Assembly: GCA_002304345.1 (NCBI GenBank)
Contig: NEUU01000002.1
Location: forward strand, 306,659-370,658
Direction of reading: 5' to 3'
Source: Verrucomicrobia bacterium Tous-C9LFEB
Lineage (GTDB): Bacteria; Verrucomicrobiota; Verrucomicrobiia; Methylacidiphilales; UBA1321
DNA length: 64,000 bases
Shown: positions 34,841 through 45,708 of the stretch, one piece after another
Position numbering within the stretch: position 1 is the first letter of the stretch
How the letters are laid out: every line of letters starts with the position of its first letter
Translations under genes and position numbers: made by a program
The notes under the pieces: generated by a model
The model's database searches: none
The model's input: the letters and a program-made list of their open reading frames with translations, nothing else
Told to the model about the DNA's origin: nothing

Positions 34841-34897
34841 TTCAAGCGAGACTCTCCTTTGACAAGAGCCAGTATTGCTCCAAGGTATAACTATATC

Positions 34898-35866
34898 ATG
34901 GATCCCTTTGGACGAACGATCGACTATCTCCGCATTTCAGTGACAGACCGCTGCAACGAGCGCTGCCTGTATTGTATGCCGGAAGGGTACAAGGGCTGGG
35001 CTCAGCGCGCGGACCACATGACCGCGGACGAAATCGTCCAGATCGCCCAAAGCGCCACGACCCTTGGTTTTCGCAAGTTCCGATTGACTGGCGGAGAACC
35101 GCTATTGCGGCCAGATATCGTCGAAATCGCCCGTCGGTTGTGGGAATTGCCCGGTGTCCAAACCTTGGGATTATCGACCAACGCCACACGGCTGGCACCC
35201 CTCGCTCTTTCACTGAAAGAGGCCGGGGTCCGATCGGTCAATGTCAGCCTCGATACGCTCGACGCCGCCACGTACCGCTCCATAACTGGTTCTGATATCA
35301 CCCCCGTACTAAAAGGAATCGAGAGCGCCCTCGCCGCAGGATTCGAGGTGGTGAAGCTCAATTGCGTCCTGATGCGTGGCGTCAACGAATCCAGCTTTCA
35401 GCCGCTGATTGAATTCGCCGCCCGCCATAACACCCCGCTTCGCTTCATCGAACTCATGCCACTCTCCCGAACCGACGTGCTTAATGAGTCCAATTTCATC
35501 TCCGTCGGCGAGGTTATGCAACGTCTCCAAACTGACGGAAATCTGGAGCCGCTGGTTGATTATCGTCCGGGGCACGGTCCCGCCCGCTACTACCTCCATC
35601 GATCGACCGGAGCGAAAATCGGTTTTATCGGTGCGCTCACCACGCCACATTTTTGCGAAAGCTGCAATAAACTGCGACTCACTGCCGATGGCAAATTGCG
35701 CCCTTGCCTCGGACGCCATGGTGAGATCGATCTACTCGCTCCGCTTCGCTCTGGAACGAGTGATGCCGAATCCCTTCTCCGCGCGGCGATCGCGAATAAA
35801 CCGGAAAATCACGAATTCTCCGATTGCTACGAGCCGGGTCGCCCGATGACGGCCATTGGTGGTTAA
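34898..35866 (+). CDS. moaA: GTP 3',8-cyclase
   Basis: 322 residues from the ATG at 34898. The radical-SAM cluster motif is [13 protein letters not shown]. The second cluster is [20 protein letters not shown], and the C-terminus ends in Gly-Gly (TAIGG), needed for activity in MoaA. The enzyme makes the first molybdopterin intermediate from GTP. The neighbouring gene MoaC, its usual partner, is not in the window. It is divergent from the MOSC/mobA pair. Its end overlaps the converging nitrate reductase gene by 4 bases (35863-35866). Confidence 0.95.
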   Translation: MDPFGRTIDYLRISVTDRCNERCLYCMPEGYKGWAQRADHMTADEIVQIAQSATTLGFRKFRLTGGEPLLRPDIVEIARRLWELPGVQTLGLSTNATRLAPLALSLKEAGVRSVNVSLDTLDAATYRSITGSDITPVLKGIESALAAGFEVVKLNCVLMRGVNESSFQPLIEFAARHNTPLRFIELMPLSRTDVLNESNFISVGEVMQRLQTDGNLEPLVDYRPGHGPARYYLHRSTGAKIGFIGALTTPHFCESCNKLRLTADGKLRPCLGRHGEIDLLAPLRSGTSDAESLLRAAIANKPENHEFSDCYEPGRPMTAIGG

Positions 35867-38055
35867 GCCTTTTCCACCCGTACGGCGCCGTTTTTGTAGG
35901 AAGGCTGACGCGAATACGGATCGACCTCCGAATAGGTTAACCGATTGGTCATGGCGTGGTGCATCGGAATAAAAATCTGTCCGGGCGCAATTGTCGACGT
36001 GACATGCGCCACCCCACATAGCTCTCCCCGTCTGGAAGCCACGCTCACAGGCTGGCCCGATTGAATACCCAGACGCCTCGCATCCGCAGGACTGATCTCG
36101 ATCAAGAGTTCAGACGGACGCAGCTTATTCAAGATATCCGATTTTCGCGTCCGGCTTTCCGTATGCCATTGGGCCGAACTCCCCCGCCCCGTCAAAAGTA
36201 GAAAAGGATACTCACCGCATGTCACTTCACCGGGCTCGCGCGGCGTCTCGTAGATAAACCGCGCCTTACCGTCCGGATGATAGTAGCGACCGTCCTCGAA
36301 GAGTCGCCTGTGGGTCGCAGGCGTTTCGCTCCCACTTGGGAACGGCCACTGCACGCCGCCGCAGTCGTCGAGCATTTGGTAATCGGCAATTCCCGAGATG
36401 TCGCACGGCTGACCAATCGAAAGCCTCTTGATAATCTGAAATACGGCCTCCGGCGAATCCCATTCCCGGAACATTTCCCCCTCGCCCCAATACTCTGCAA
36501 TGAGTTTGAAGATGTGAAAATCGCTCAGAGCTTGACCGGGAGCTCGTGCCACTTTCTTGGTCAAACCAATCCTCCTCTCGGAGTTGATGAAGGTCCCCTC
36601 TTTCTCACCCCAACCGGCGGCTGGCAAAAACAGATCGGCGCGAGAAGCAGTTTCCGTGGAGTGATACATGTCCTGCACTACGAGAAACTCGAGCTTATCC
36701 AAAATCCGGCTCAGTCGATTTTGATCGATCCAGGAATGCGCCGTATTGGTGGCGATGATCCAAAGTCCTTTGATTTTTCCTTGATCGATTCCTTCGATAA
36801 TCTGATCGTAGGCCCAACTGTTCCGATCCGGGATACGGTCCACTCCGATACCCAAACGTTGCGCTACGACTTCCCGGTGCTCCGGATTACGAAAATCGCG
36901 TCCACCAAACAAATTGGTCGTATTACTAAAAAGGCGCGATCCCATCGCATTGCATTGGCCCGTGATCGAGTTGGCGCCCGTCCCCGGTCGCCCCATATTA
37001 CCCGTCATCAGCGCCAGATTGATAATCGCTTGCGCCACGCGCGTCCCCTCGTGACTTTGGTTTACTCCCATCGTCCACCAAAAGGAAACGCGCCGTCCTT
37101 CATGAATCGTTCGCGCCAACCTTTCCACCTCGTCAGTCGAAATGCCGCACTCGCGCGCGATCCGTTCCGACTCGAAGCTTCTCACATGCTCTGCAAAGTC
37201 TTCGTAACCTTTTGTATGAGCTGCGATATAGTTCCGATCGATCCATTCATTCGTCATTAATCGATTTGCCAATCCATAGAGCAAAACCAGATCGCTCTTG
37301 GGTCGAATGGCATAATGCTGTGTCGCCGCCATCGCTGTTTCGGTCTTGCGCGGATCAATCACGATGATTTCAGGGTGGTGCGGATTACGGCTTACCCGTT
37401 GCCACATGATCGGATGCGCGATGCAGGGATTCGCTCCAATAAAAACCAGAACGTCCGACTCCTCGAAATCCTGATACGTAAACGGGGGCGCATCGTATCC
37501 GAACGACTCCTTGTACGCGGTCGCAGCCGTCGCCATGCACTGCCTCGTGTTGCCGTCACCGTGAATCATCCCCATTCCAAGTTTCGTGAGCGCTCCAAGA
37601 AAGGCCATTTCCTCCGTCACAATTTGTCCCGTACTCAGGAATGCCACTGATTCCAGACCATGCTTGGCTTGAATCGCCTTGAACTTGGACGTGAAAGTCC
37701 GCAGGGCGGCGTCCCAACTGAGCGGACGACGCACGCCTTCAACATCTCTCCCCAGTGGCACCGTCGCTCGATCCGAAGCCGCCAGGGGTGTGAGCGCTTC
37801 CCAGCCCTTCGGACAAGCCATGCCAAGATTGACCGGATAATGTGTACTGGGAGTGAGATTAATCGCCTGCCCATTTTTTAAATGAACAGTGAGGCCGCAA
37901 CCTGTTGAGCAAAAACCGCACGTCGTCGTTGTGGTGGCATCCGGCTGAGATTTTCCGGGCAGATGACCCAGTCCAAATTTTCCCGGCTCCAGAACTAATT
38001 CCTGAGTTAATGGACCATCGAACTGGCGAAGTGTCTTTTCAATTTGAAGCTTCAT
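35863..38055 (-). CDS. nasA: Assimilatory nitrate reductase, molybdenum catalytic subunit
   Basis: 730 residues from the ATG at 38055; a longer frame exists but is implausible. The N-terminal 4Fe-4S ligands are [12 protein letters not shown] with a later Cys in [10 protein letters not shown]. Molybdopterin-domain blocks follow ([54 protein letters not shown]). The C-terminal bis-MGD domain reads [20 protein letters not shown]. There is no Tat signal, so it is cytosolic, as expected for NasA/NarB. Nitrate is reduced to nitrite for NirA. The gene directly follows a DmsB-DmsC-like fusion by 5 bases, an unusual electron partner for an assimilatory enzyme. Confidence 0.93.
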   Translation of the reverse strand: MKLQIEKTLRQFDGPLTQELVLEPGKFGLGHLPGKSQPDATTTTTCGFCSTGCGLTVHLKNGQAINLTPSTHYPVNLGMACPKGWEALTPLAASDRATVPLGRDVEGVRRPLSWDAALRTFTSKFKAIQAKHGLESVAFLSTGQIVTEEMAFLGALTKLGMGMIHGDGNTRQCMATAATAYKESFGYDAPPFTYQDFEESDVLVFIGANPCIAHPIMWQRVSRNPHHPEIIVIDPRKTETAMAATQHYAIRPKSDLVLLYGLANRLMTNEWIDRNYIAAHTKGYEDFAEHVRSFESERIARECGISTDEVERLARTIHEGRRVSFWWTMGVNQSHEGTRVAQAIINLALMTGNMGRPGTGANSITGQCNAMGSRLFSNTTNLFGGRDFRNPEHREVVAQRLGIGVDRIPDRNSWAYDQIIEGIDQGKIKGLWIIATNTAHSWIDQNRLSRILDKLEFLVVQDMYHSTETASRADLFLPAAGWGEKEGTFINSERRIGLTKKVARAPGQALSDFHIFKLIAEYWGEGEMFREWDSPEAVFQIIKRLSIGQPCDISGIADYQMLDDCGGVQWPFPSGSETPATHRRLFEDGRYYHPDGKARFIYETPREPGEVTCGEYPFLLLTGRGSSAQWHTESRTRKSDILNKLRPSELLIEISPADARRLGIQSGQPVSVASRRGELCGVAHVTSTIAPGQIFIPMHHAMTNRLTYSEVDPYSRQPSYKNGAVRVEKA

Positions 38056-38060
38056 CTTGC

Positions 38061-39677
38061 TTAGCTTCCTGCCATTCCAGGCATGCGTGGTGCCTTGACG
38101 GCGCGAAAGAAATAAGTCCGCTCCAGCAGTTCTCCCGTCAGCAGACAAACCAAGGCGAGGCCTCGCAAAAAGAATGAATCACCGCTGAATATTTCCACTA
38201 CAAGCAAGCCCATGCCCAGTACGGCCACGCCAAATCGCATCGCAACCAATCTGCCGAGCTTCTTCTTCAATATTCTCGCCGTGCAACCCAGTGGCGTCAT
38301 TCCGCCGTCTTGCAAATGACGAAAAACACCGGACTCCAACGCCAACTTGAGCGGCAGCAGCGCCATTACCATTCCGATCCAAAGGAAAGATGCGGTGAAC
38401 AGTGCCGCAGCAGCACCGCCAAGAATCAATGTCGTCCCGAAAAATTTCCAAGCCGTAGTCGATATCTTCCAGAATTCGCGTTGCGTATCGGCGTAAATCA
38501 TGACCGAAGAAAATACCCCCGAAAATCCAAACACGAGCACCCCGACAATCAGGATCGATGTCGCGACTGAGCGCATCGGCATGGGAAACTCCGGCAGACA
38601 CTGCAGCGCAGTATATATCATCGCCGCTGGCACAAAGGCTCCAAAGATCAAAATCTCCCGGCTAAGCCACGACCGTCGCAATCCCAGAAAAGCCCGCCAC
38701 GCTCCGAGTGGCCGCCCGAGATGCAACGTACTCGAGATCACACCAAGTATGGCTGCCGCCAGCGCAAGCAGAGTCATCCCGGCCCCATTCCCGGATAAAT
38801 TCCAAAAGCCATTCACGATCTGTGCGGCAAACAAACCCACCGAGAGCTGGGTCAACACAAGCATAAAGACCAGCGGGTAATGAGCGGGCTCCAGCCGCAG
38901 GTCATACGCGTTCGCTGAACGAACATGTTCGGGCGACGACGTCTTCGAATGATAGCGTGTCGTCGGTTGCGTATAACTCGAATCAAATGCTCCCGCGATC
39001 ATCCGTTGATCCGGCCCAGAAACGGACCTCACCTCATCTAGCCGGATAATCGTGATCTGAATGGCCTGCGTCGGGCAGGCCTGCACGCATGCGGGCGCCT
39101 CTCCAACCTTCAGTCGGCTTTGGCACATATCGCATTTGCGCACGATACCTTTTTTCGCATGGTACTTCGGAACGTCATACGGACATTTCAAGACACAATA
39201 TTGGCATCCGATGCATTGATCATCGAGGTGTCGCACAATTCCCGTAATGGAATCCTTGTCATAGGCCGCCACCGGGCAACCATGCATACAGGCGGGTTCG
39301 ACGCAGTGATGACAGGCCGCAGTTACTGTCTGTTGGTAAGACTCCGTCTCCTCGTCACCCACCAGCAAACCCACCTGCCTCCAGCTTTCGCCTTCGTCCA
39401 GTCCATTCAAACTATGGCAACCGCTCACGCAGGATTTGCAACCTGTGCAGGCGTCCAAATTAACCCGGAAGGCATACTGCTCCCCCGGTCCGGGAGATGA
39501 GAGCGGGATAAGCTCGCGATAATATTTTTGCTGAGCCGGAATCGCGTCCCCCGCATGCCGTTGGGAGAAACGTTCCACGGCTGATAGCGATTGCTGCGCT
39601 TCCAGCAACTCATCAATGAGGGTACGAAGCGGAGCCTGCTCCGTCTCCGAAAAGCGCTCTGGATCGAGTGTCTCCAT
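38061..39677 (-). CDS. Fused 4Fe-4S ferredoxin and DmsC-like membrane anchor
   Basis: 538 residues; the start at 39677 overlaps the nirA stop by one base (TGATG). The N-terminal half (about 70-220) is a DmsB-type protein with four cysteine clusters ([57 protein letters not shown]). The C-terminal half has about eight hydrophobic segments ([36 protein letters not shown] and others) like DmsC, the quinol-oxidising anchor of DMSO reductase. It likely passes electrons from the quinone pool to the cytosolic nitrate reductase encoded next. No signal peptide precedes the ferredoxin part, which therefore faces the cytosol. Confidence 0.85.
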   Translation of the reverse strand: METLDPERFSETEQAPLRTLIDELLEAQQSLSAVERFSQRHAGDAIPAQQKYYRELIPLSSPGPGEQYAFRVNLDACTGCKSCVSGCHSLNGLDEGESWRQVGLLVGDEETESYQQTVTAACHHCVEPACMHGCPVAAYDKDSITGIVRHLDDQCIGCQYCVLKCPYDVPKYHAKKGIVRKCDMCQSRLKVGEAPACVQACPTQAIQITIIRLDEVRSVSGPDQRMIAGAFDSSYTQPTTRYHSKTSSPEHVRSANAYDLRLEPAHYPLVFMLVLTQLSVGLFAAQIVNGFWNLSGNGAGMTLLALAAAILGVISSTLHLGRPLGAWRAFLGLRRSWLSREILIFGAFVPAAMIYTALQCLPEFPMPMRSVATSILIVGVLVFGFSGVFSSVMIYADTQREFWKISTTAWKFFGTTLILGGAAAALFTASFLWIGMVMALLPLKLALESGVFRHLQDGGMTPLGCTARILKKKLGRLVAMRFGVAVLGMGLLVVEIFSGDSFFLRGLALVCLLTGELLERTYFFRAVKAPRMPGMAGS

Positions 39678-41455
39678 CAGACATCCTGACAAAAAAGAGT
39701 CTGCAAGGCATTCAGATCATGACGAGCCGTGAACTGCTGAAAGGTCTCCCCACTCGTGCGATGCCGCAAATACGCTTTCAGCATCTTCTCCAAAAGATCA
39801 ATAACTTCATCAAAAGGGATACCCTGAAAGACCTGCCGTCCAATTGACCTGCTGGCAGCGAATCCACCACCAACAAAAACATGATAGCCCTCGATCGATT
39901 CGCCTGCGCGATTCACCTTTGCTCCCAATAATCCAATATCGCCCATGTAATGTTGCGCGCAGGAATGCGGGCATCCGGTCACATGAATATTAATCGGCTG
40001 GTCCAGTGTAATCCGTTTCTCCAACTTCTTGATAATCTCCAAGGCATGCGCCTTCGTATTCGTCGCGGCATATTTGCAATAGGCATTGCCGGTACACGCC
40101 ACGACGCCGCTGCTGAGATTCGATTGTTTCCAGTGAAAACCCATTTTCACGAGCGCCTTCTTCACCGTCTCCACATAGGCTTCCGGAATATGCGGCAGGA
40201 CCAGGTTTTGCCACACCGTAAGCCGCACCTCTCCCGAGCCGTAGTTGTCGGCCAAGTCCGCCAAACGTAGCAACTGATCCGGTGAAATTTGACCAACCGG
40301 CATCGCCACACCGATATAGTGGTAACCCGTCTGCTTTTGCGGAAACGCTCCAATATGAGAATGCGCTACCGTGGACGCCATTTCCGATTCATGCAGAAAC
40401 GACTTACCGTCCGCATCCAAAGGAGCCCTTATCAGAGAAGCGGCCAATAGCTTCTCCATCTCGACGAGATATTGATCGAGAGTCCACGTATCGAGCAGAT
40501 GCTTGAGCCGTGCTTTTTTCCGATCCGTTCGATTCCCATTCGCAATAAAAACCCGTACCGCCGCCAGGATCACCTTCACCACCTGATCCGGGGAGATCAA
40601 AACACCGAGATCGCGGGCAAAAGCTTTGTGCCCCGTCGCGCCGCCGAGTTTCATGCGAAAATAAATACCGGGTGCAATACCCATGCTGTTCTCATTCACA
40701 CGAACTGCGCGCACACCAATGTCATTCGTGTCTTCGATGGAACCAATCAGACCACCGCCATCGAGCGCGATGTTAAATTTGCGGGGCAAATCGTAGAACT
40801 CGCGATGAGCCAGAATGAACTGGGCGAGATCATTACAATAGGGCGTCACATCCACCAACTCATGTGGATCTACGCCTGCCGTGGGGTTCGCCGTGATGTT
40901 GCGAATATTATCCGCTCCGGCACCGCGCGTGTGCAGCCCCACACTTTGAATGCGTCGCAAGACTTCAGGGGCATCTTTGGGCTGAATAAGGCGAATTTGA
41001 AAATTGGCTCGTGTTGTAATCTGCACGTAGCCCGTCGTCAACTGCTTGGCAACCTGGGCGATTTCCCGCAATTGAAATGTCCGCAGTTGCCCACCCGGTA
41101 TCCGTAGCCGCGCCATGAAGGCATCTTTCACGGGGGTCAGATAGAATAGTCCATTCCATTTGAAACGGAACGTTTCTTCCTTATCGGGCGCTTTATTAAA
41201 AGCGGCGTTATCCGTCAGCCGGTAATACGAATCGAGCGGATGCTCTTCCCGCTTCACTCGCTCCTCGAAAATCAACGGTGCCGAGTCTTCGACCGAAGCT
41301 GTGGTTACCGCCCCTGCAAAGGAAATCCCCTGCGCCTGCATACCGGCGAAAAAGCCTTCCAGATATTTTTTCTGCTCCGGATTCAAAGCGCGATCAGGCC
41401 ATTGCGCTGCGATCATTTGTTTGTGCGGCTCGGGTATTTGCAATTCATTGGTCAT
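39677..41455 (-). CDS. nirA: Assimilatory nitrite reductase (siroheme, 4Fe-4S)
   Basis: 592 residues. Two ferredoxin-like half-domains (FYLTPVKDAFMARLRIPGGQ and IGAFPQKQTGYHYIGVAMPV) alternate with siroheme-binding regions. The Fe-S/siroheme ligands are CTGNAYCKYAATN and HVTGCPHSCAQHY. The family converts nitrite to ammonia, or sulfite to sulfide in close relatives; position in a nitrate locus favours nitrite. AAGGA precedes the start. An N-terminal motif LNPEQKKYLEGFFAGMQAQG precedes the catalytic fold and is echoed in the adjacent flavoprotein, probably its electron donor. Confidence 0.92.
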   Translation of the reverse strand: MTNELQIPEPHKQMIAAQWPDRALNPEQKKYLEGFFAGMQAQGISFAGAVTTASVEDSAPLIFEERVKREEHPLDSYYRLTDNAAFNKAPDKEETFRFKWNGLFYLTPVKDAFMARLRIPGGQLRTFQLREIAQVAKQLTTGYVQITTRANFQIRLIQPKDAPEVLRRIQSVGLHTRGAGADNIRNITANPTAGVDPHELVDVTPYCNDLAQFILAHREFYDLPRKFNIALDGGGLIGSIEDTNDIGVRAVRVNENSMGIAPGIYFRMKLGGATGHKAFARDLGVLISPDQVVKVILAAVRVFIANGNRTDRKKARLKHLLDTWTLDQYLVEMEKLLAASLIRAPLDADGKSFLHESEMASTVAHSHIGAFPQKQTGYHYIGVAMPVGQISPDQLLRLADLADNYGSGEVRLTVWQNLVLPHIPEAYVETVKKALVKMGFHWKQSNLSSGVVACTGNAYCKYAATNTKAHALEIIKKLEKRITLDQPINIHVTGCPHSCAQHYMGDIGLLGAKVNRAGESIEGYHVFVGGGFAASRSIGRQVFQGIPFDEVIDLLEKMLKAYLRHRTSGETFQQFTARHDLNALQTLFCQDV

Positions 41456-41473
41456 GGCGAATCCTTTTCGGTG

Positions 41474-43234
41474 TTAGTAAACATCCCGGAGATACCGTTT
41501 TTCGGTCCGCAACTTCTTGATGTAATCCGCAGCCGCTTCCGCCGTAAGCCCGCCACCCGCTTCCGCCACGCGATGCAGGGCCTGATCCACATCCTTCGCC
41601 ATGCGTGAGGCATCGCCGCAGACATAAAAGCAAGCCCCCTCCTGCAACCAGGACCACAACTCAGCCACCTCTTCCTCCATGCGGTGCTGTACGTAAATTT
41701 TCTTTTCCTGGTCGCGCGAAAAGGCCGTACTCAGTCGGGTGAGATGCCCCTCCTTCTTCCACTCCTCCAGCGCATCGCGATAAAGGTAGTCGCTCGACTC
41801 ACGCTGATCTCCAAAGAAAAGCCAGTTACGTCCTTTCGCGCCCCGCGCCTGCCGCTCCTCCAAAAAGGCACGAAAAGGCGCTATGCCTGTTCCGGGTCCC
41901 ACCATGATTACCGGCACCTGATCATCCACAGGCAAACGAAATCCATGAGACGCTTGCACATAGACCGGCACCGTTCCACCAACACCAATACGATCCGCCA
42001 AAAAGGTCGAACAGACCCCGCCCTTTGAACGCCCTTTGATTTCGTAACGAACAACGCCCACAGTCAGATGTACCTGGCCAGGATGAGCCAGAGGACTCGA
42101 TGAGATCGAATAGAGACGCGGCGCGAGCTTTTTCAATAAAGCGCACAGCTCTGCGGCGGTGTGTCGAACCTGGGGAAACTCCACCAACATATCGATCACA
42201 TCACGACTGTATAGATACTTTTTAAATTCTTCCTCATGCGCAGGCGACAACAATTGCTTGTAGGATACTTCACCAGATCGATCGAAAAAATCTCGAGCCA
42301 ATTCATTCGACACTTTCGTAATGTCATAGTGATTCTGCAACGCCGCCCGGAGCGATGTTTCACCTCCACTGGGTAAAGGCACCGCCTCCTCCCCATCGCA
42401 ATGTAAGGCTCGAATCAGTTCATCAACCAACGCCGGGCAATTGCTCGGCATCACGCCCAACGCATCACCCACCTGATAGCTCAGCCCGGAACCTTCCAAC
42501 GATATCTCGACATGCCGGGTTTCCTTGCTTGATCCCGCTCCATTGAGTACTCGGCTCGTCAATAGTTTTGCCGGAAAGGGATTGGTCTTGGAATAATCCG
42601 TTGCAACGGCGACGTCCAGCTCACTATTCGCGACTGACACAGTGGTCGTATGGGAGCCAAGACCAGCCATCACCGATTCGAACCATTCGAGTGCGGCTTT
42701 CTCATAATCCACATCGCAATCCACCCGGGGCGTCACCCGCTGAGCGCCTAATTCCTCCAGCCGCGCATCAAACTTTTTTCCCGCCTGACAAAAGGCGCTG
42801 TAGTTGGTATCCCCCAGTGCGAGCACTGAAAAGCGCGTCTGCGCCAACATAGGCGCTTGATCGGAAGCGAGAAATTCCCAGCCCGATTGTGCGTTGTCCG
42901 GCATATCGCCATCGCCGTAAGTGCTGGTAATCACCAAAAGATTTTTCACCGCACTCCAATCCAGCGCCGCCCCTTCTCCCAGTGGTTTCACTTGCGCACC
43001 AAATCCCTTGCTCTTGGCGAGTTTCGACAGCCGATGGGCCAGCCCTTCCGCCGTTCCCGTCTGACTGCCAAACAGAATGTGCAACGGTTCCCGGGGAGCT
43101 TCGGGCAGTTGGGCGGAATTTATCGTACTGTTCCGAGAGCAGGCATAGAGTCCGGCCAAATAGCCGTTTATCCACGCTTTCTGCTCCGTCGTAAAAGGAG
43201 CATTTTCCGGAATGGTGGGAGGAGCCGTAAGCAT
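41474..43234 (-). CDS. CysJ-like diflavin reductase
   Basis: 586 residues with flavodoxin-type FMN domain (ILFGSQTGTAEGLAHRL, VITSTYGDGDMPDNA), FAD domain (PRLYSISSSPLAHPGQVHLT, RSKGGVCSTFLADR) and NADPH domain (VGPGTGIAPFRAFLEERQAR, ending YLRDVY). This is the layout of sulfite reductase alpha subunits. Beside nirA and lacking a CysI, it probably passes NADPH electrons to the nitrite reductase. A sulfite role cannot be excluded. The N-terminus FTTEQKAWINGYLAGLYACS is not part of the flavodoxin fold and resembles the NirA N-terminus. The stop-start gap to nirA is 18 bases. Confidence 0.9.
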   Translation of the reverse strand: MLTAPPTIPENAPFTTEQKAWINGYLAGLYACSRNSTINSAQLPEAPREPLHILFGSQTGTAEGLAHRLSKLAKSKGFGAQVKPLGEGAALDWSAVKNLLVITSTYGDGDMPDNAQSGWEFLASDQAPMLAQTRFSVLALGDTNYSAFCQAGKKFDARLEELGAQRVTPRVDCDVDYEKAALEWFESVMAGLGSHTTTVSVANSELDVAVATDYSKTNPFPAKLLTSRVLNGAGSSKETRHVEISLEGSGLSYQVGDALGVMPSNCPALVDELIRALHCDGEEAVPLPSGGETSLRAALQNHYDITKVSNELARDFFDRSGEVSYKQLLSPAHEEEFKKYLYSRDVIDMLVEFPQVRHTAAELCALLKKLAPRLYSISSSPLAHPGQVHLTVGVVRYEIKGRSKGGVCSTFLADRIGVGGTVPVYVQASHGFRLPVDDQVPVIMVGPGTGIAPFRAFLEERQARGAKGRNWLFFGDQRESSDYLYRDALEEWKKEGHLTRLSTAFSRDQEKKIYVQHRMEEEVAELWSWLQEGACFYVCGDASRMAKDVDQALHRVAEAGGGLTAEAAADYIKKLRTEKRYLRDVY

Positions 43235-43237
43235 AGG

Positions 43238-44803
43238 TTAAAATTTGACCGTGGATTGCAAGTAGAAGAAATCCGCATCGTCGGGACCATTCGTTCCCGC
43301 CTGCGTATCCTTCACATAATCTCCGGAAAAGAAGTGACTGTAACCAACCAGAATCCCCAGATTCTTGACCGGGGAATAGGTCGCCGTTATATCCACTTCA
43401 TTGCCCACATAATTATTCGCACTCATCGCGGCCGCATTCAGTGGGCGAACCTGCGCCACACCATTCGCGCGATACCAGGCATCCTGAGTGGTATAGAGCC
43501 AAAAGAATTGGTGCGCAAAAGTCAGCGTCAGATCCCTCATCGGCTTGATGCTGAAATTGTAGGAAGGATTATGAATATTCTTCCACGCGAAGAGATCCAT
43601 ATAGCCGTAAAACTTGTGATTGGTCGGATACAAATTCATAAACGTCTGCGATGAACCATCGCTCGGATTATCGTCTCCGGAAGCCACGTCATATTGAATC
43701 CCCACCCGTGGTTTCCACTCGCAACTCGTCCAGGTGTAACCCGCCGCGCCATGTGCAGCGAAAGCGCTCAAGTTAAGCGCACTGCCGGTGGGAAAAGTAA
43801 AAGATCCACCGGAAACCGTTCCGTTGCGTCCATCCGTTGAGCCGAATTGGTAAGCGCCCTCCGCTTCGTAATCGAAGCCATGCAGTTTTTTCGGATCACT
43901 CGACTTCACGCGTCCCCCGACCGTGAAGACCTCCTGCTGGACGTCATATGGCAGTGAGGCCGCGCTCGCCGTGTTGGCGACGAAAGGCGGATCACTATAG
44001 ATGGGACCGTTACGGGTTTTATCGCGGTAGAGGAAGTAAGCTTCCGTGGTCTGAAAATCGAGATAGTCCGACTTGGCATAAATTCCCGTGAAGAGATCGT
44101 ACGGATCGGAGCCGTTGAACGCATACTCATCATTATTCGTCTGATTATTCGGACGAATGGTCACCACGTTGGCCACAAAGGCATCAATGGTTGTCTTGGC
44201 AGCCGGAATGTCATAAGTCACCTTCACCGCATCAAAAGTCCGTCCGAAATTATTCCAGTCAAAGGCCCCTACCAACCGCTCATCGCCGTAAATCAGAGTC
44301 TGGCGGCCGATTTTCGTTGATACCGGAAATTCCTTGGGATTGCCGAGTTGTATCCAGGCTTGGCGCAGGTTGAAGTCATTATCCCCTTCCGACCCCATGA
44401 CGAAAGGGACATCCGGACGGTCGGAATCAATTTCGCGTGAATCTTGTCCCTGCACATAGAGCGTCATCCAATCCAGTGGCTTGGCCATGACACCGACGCG
44501 AAAGCGTTGAAGCAGGTAGCTATCATCGGTGACATTATTCACGCTGTCATTGAAATCGAAATTGTTATTTCGCAATTCGAAGCGCATCCGCTCCTCTCCA
44601 TCGATGATCACCATGCCGTCGGCCAGCGTGATGGGATCGCCCCACTTCCATCCATCACTCTTCTCAACGGCCACCGGTTTATCCGGAAGGCCTGAATTGA
44701 GGATCGGCGTTGTAATGTCTTTCCCGTCCACACCTGCAAGAACTGTCGACTGGAGCAAACCCAGTACGGCCCACAGGCAGATGATTTGTGTTGTTCGATG
44801 CAT
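43238..44803 (-). CDS. Outer-membrane porin-like protein (alginate-export family)
   Basis: 521 residues with a signal peptide (MHRTTQIICLWAVLGLLQST, cleavage near VLAG). The body is amphipathic beta sequence with aromatic girdles and ends in Phe, as outer-membrane barrels do (FFYLQSTVKF). Segments such as GDEERMRFELRNNNFDFND-like and RQAWIQLGNPKEFPVSTKIG resemble the alginate-export porin family. Within the nitrate operon, between the ABC transporter and CysJ-like genes, it is probably the outer-membrane entry for nitrate or nitrite. This assignment is context-based. AAGGAA precedes the start. Confidence 0.7.
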   Translation of the reverse strand: MHRTTQIICLWAVLGLLQSTVLAGVDGKDITTPILNSGLPDKPVAVEKSDGWKWGDPITLADGMVIIDGEERMRFELRNNNFDFNDSVNNVTDDSYLLQRFRVGVMAKPLDWMTLYVQGQDSREIDSDRPDVPFVMGSEGDNDFNLRQAWIQLGNPKEFPVSTKIGRQTLIYGDERLVGAFDWNNFGRTFDAVKVTYDIPAAKTTIDAFVANVVTIRPNNQTNNDEYAFNGSDPYDLFTGIYAKSDYLDFQTTEAYFLYRDKTRNGPIYSDPPFVANTASAASLPYDVQQEVFTVGGRVKSSDPKKLHGFDYEAEGAYQFGSTDGRNGTVSGGSFTFPTGSALNLSAFAAHGAAGYTWTSCEWKPRVGIQYDVASGDDNPSDGSSQTFMNLYPTNHKFYGYMDLFAWKNIHNPSYNFSIKPMRDLTLTFAHQFFWLYTTQDAWYRANGVAQVRPLNAAAMSANNYVGNEVDITATYSPVKNLGILVGYSHFFSGDYVKDTQAGTNGPDDADFFYLQSTVKF

Positions 44804-44817
44804 TCTATTTCCTTGTT

Positions 44818-45708
44818 TTATGACTTGAGTTCAAACGGCTGTGTTTGGTTTTTATCCATACTCCCCAGATTGGTTTTCGGCACGTCAGCGACAGAGACGG
44901 AAGGCGACGCCGGCTGTTTCTTTTCCGGTCGAATATGAGCGCGCTCTTCCAGAAATCCGATCAGATGCTCGCGCAGCTTGTAGTACTCCGGATGTTCCAA
45001 CACGGTCTTGCGATCGCGCGGCCGCGGGAACGGCACTTCCAGAATCTCACCCACCTCGGCCTCAGGCCCATTCGTCATCATGACGATACGATCCGAAAGG
45101 AAGAGCGCTTCATCCACATCATGCGTCACCATCAATGCGGTTTTCTTGTCCTTGCGCCACAATTCGAGCAGCACCTGCTGCAATTCAAATCGCGTTAGCG
45201 AGTCGAGCATTCCGAAAGGTTCATCCAACAGCAGCATCTTCGGAGAGAGCGAAAAAGCCCGGGCAATACCCACCCGCTGCCGCATGCCTTGCGAAAGTTC
45301 AGCGGGTTTCTTATCGAGCGATTCTCCTAATCCAACCAGTGAAAGATAGTACTCCGCAATCTGTCGACGCTCTAATTTCCCGGCAGTGTAAAATACTTGA
45401 TCCACACCAAGCATGACGTTCTCCATCGCCGTCAGCCAAGGCAAGAGACAGGGCGACTGAAATACAATACCCCGATCCGGGCCAGCACCGTTGATCTCTT
45501 TACCGCCAATGATGATGCCTCCGGACGTGACCTCGCTCAGACCCGCCACCATCGAAAGCACCGTCGATTTGCCGCACCCTGAATGACCGATCAGCGAAAC
45601 GAACTCCCCTTTTTTGATCGAGAGATCAAAGTCCCGCACAATCACCGCCGGACCTTTCGGCGTCTCATAGATCTTGGTGAGCTTGGAGAGAAGGACATAC
45701 TCGCTCAT
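44818..45708 (-). CDS. nrtD: Nitrate ABC transporter ATPase (NrtD-like)
   Basis: 296 residues with all ATPase motifs intact: Walker [10 protein letters not shown], signature [15 protein letters not shown], Walker [12 protein letters not shown] and H-loop [17 protein letters not shown] 35-residue tail follows the fold. Together with the ATPase encoded upstream it should power NrtB. The start overlaps the other ATPase gene's stop by 4 bases. The assignment to the nitrate branch comes from the NrtA-like genes in the operon and from the family's typical [13 protein letters not shown] segment. Confidence 0.88.
   Translation of the reverse strand: MSEYVLLSKLTKIYETPKGPAVIVRDFDLSIKKGEFVSLIGHSGCGKSTVLSMVAGLSEVTSGGIIIGGKEINGAGPDRGIVFQSPCLLPWLTAMENVMLGVDQVFYTAGKLERRQIAEYYLSLVGLGESLDKKPAELSQGMRQRVGIARAFSLSPKMLLLDEPFGMLDSLTRFELQQVLLELWRKDKKTALMVTHDVDEALFLSDRIVMMTNGPEAEVGEILEVPFPRPRDRKTVLEHPEYYKLREHLIGFLEERAHIRPEKKQPASPSVSVADVPKTNLGSMDKNQTQPFELKS

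Noticed and set aside
34859..34891. TTGACA and TATAAC as a promoter for moaA
   Set aside because: The spacer is 21 bases, too long, and the -10 would lie only 6 bases before the start codon.
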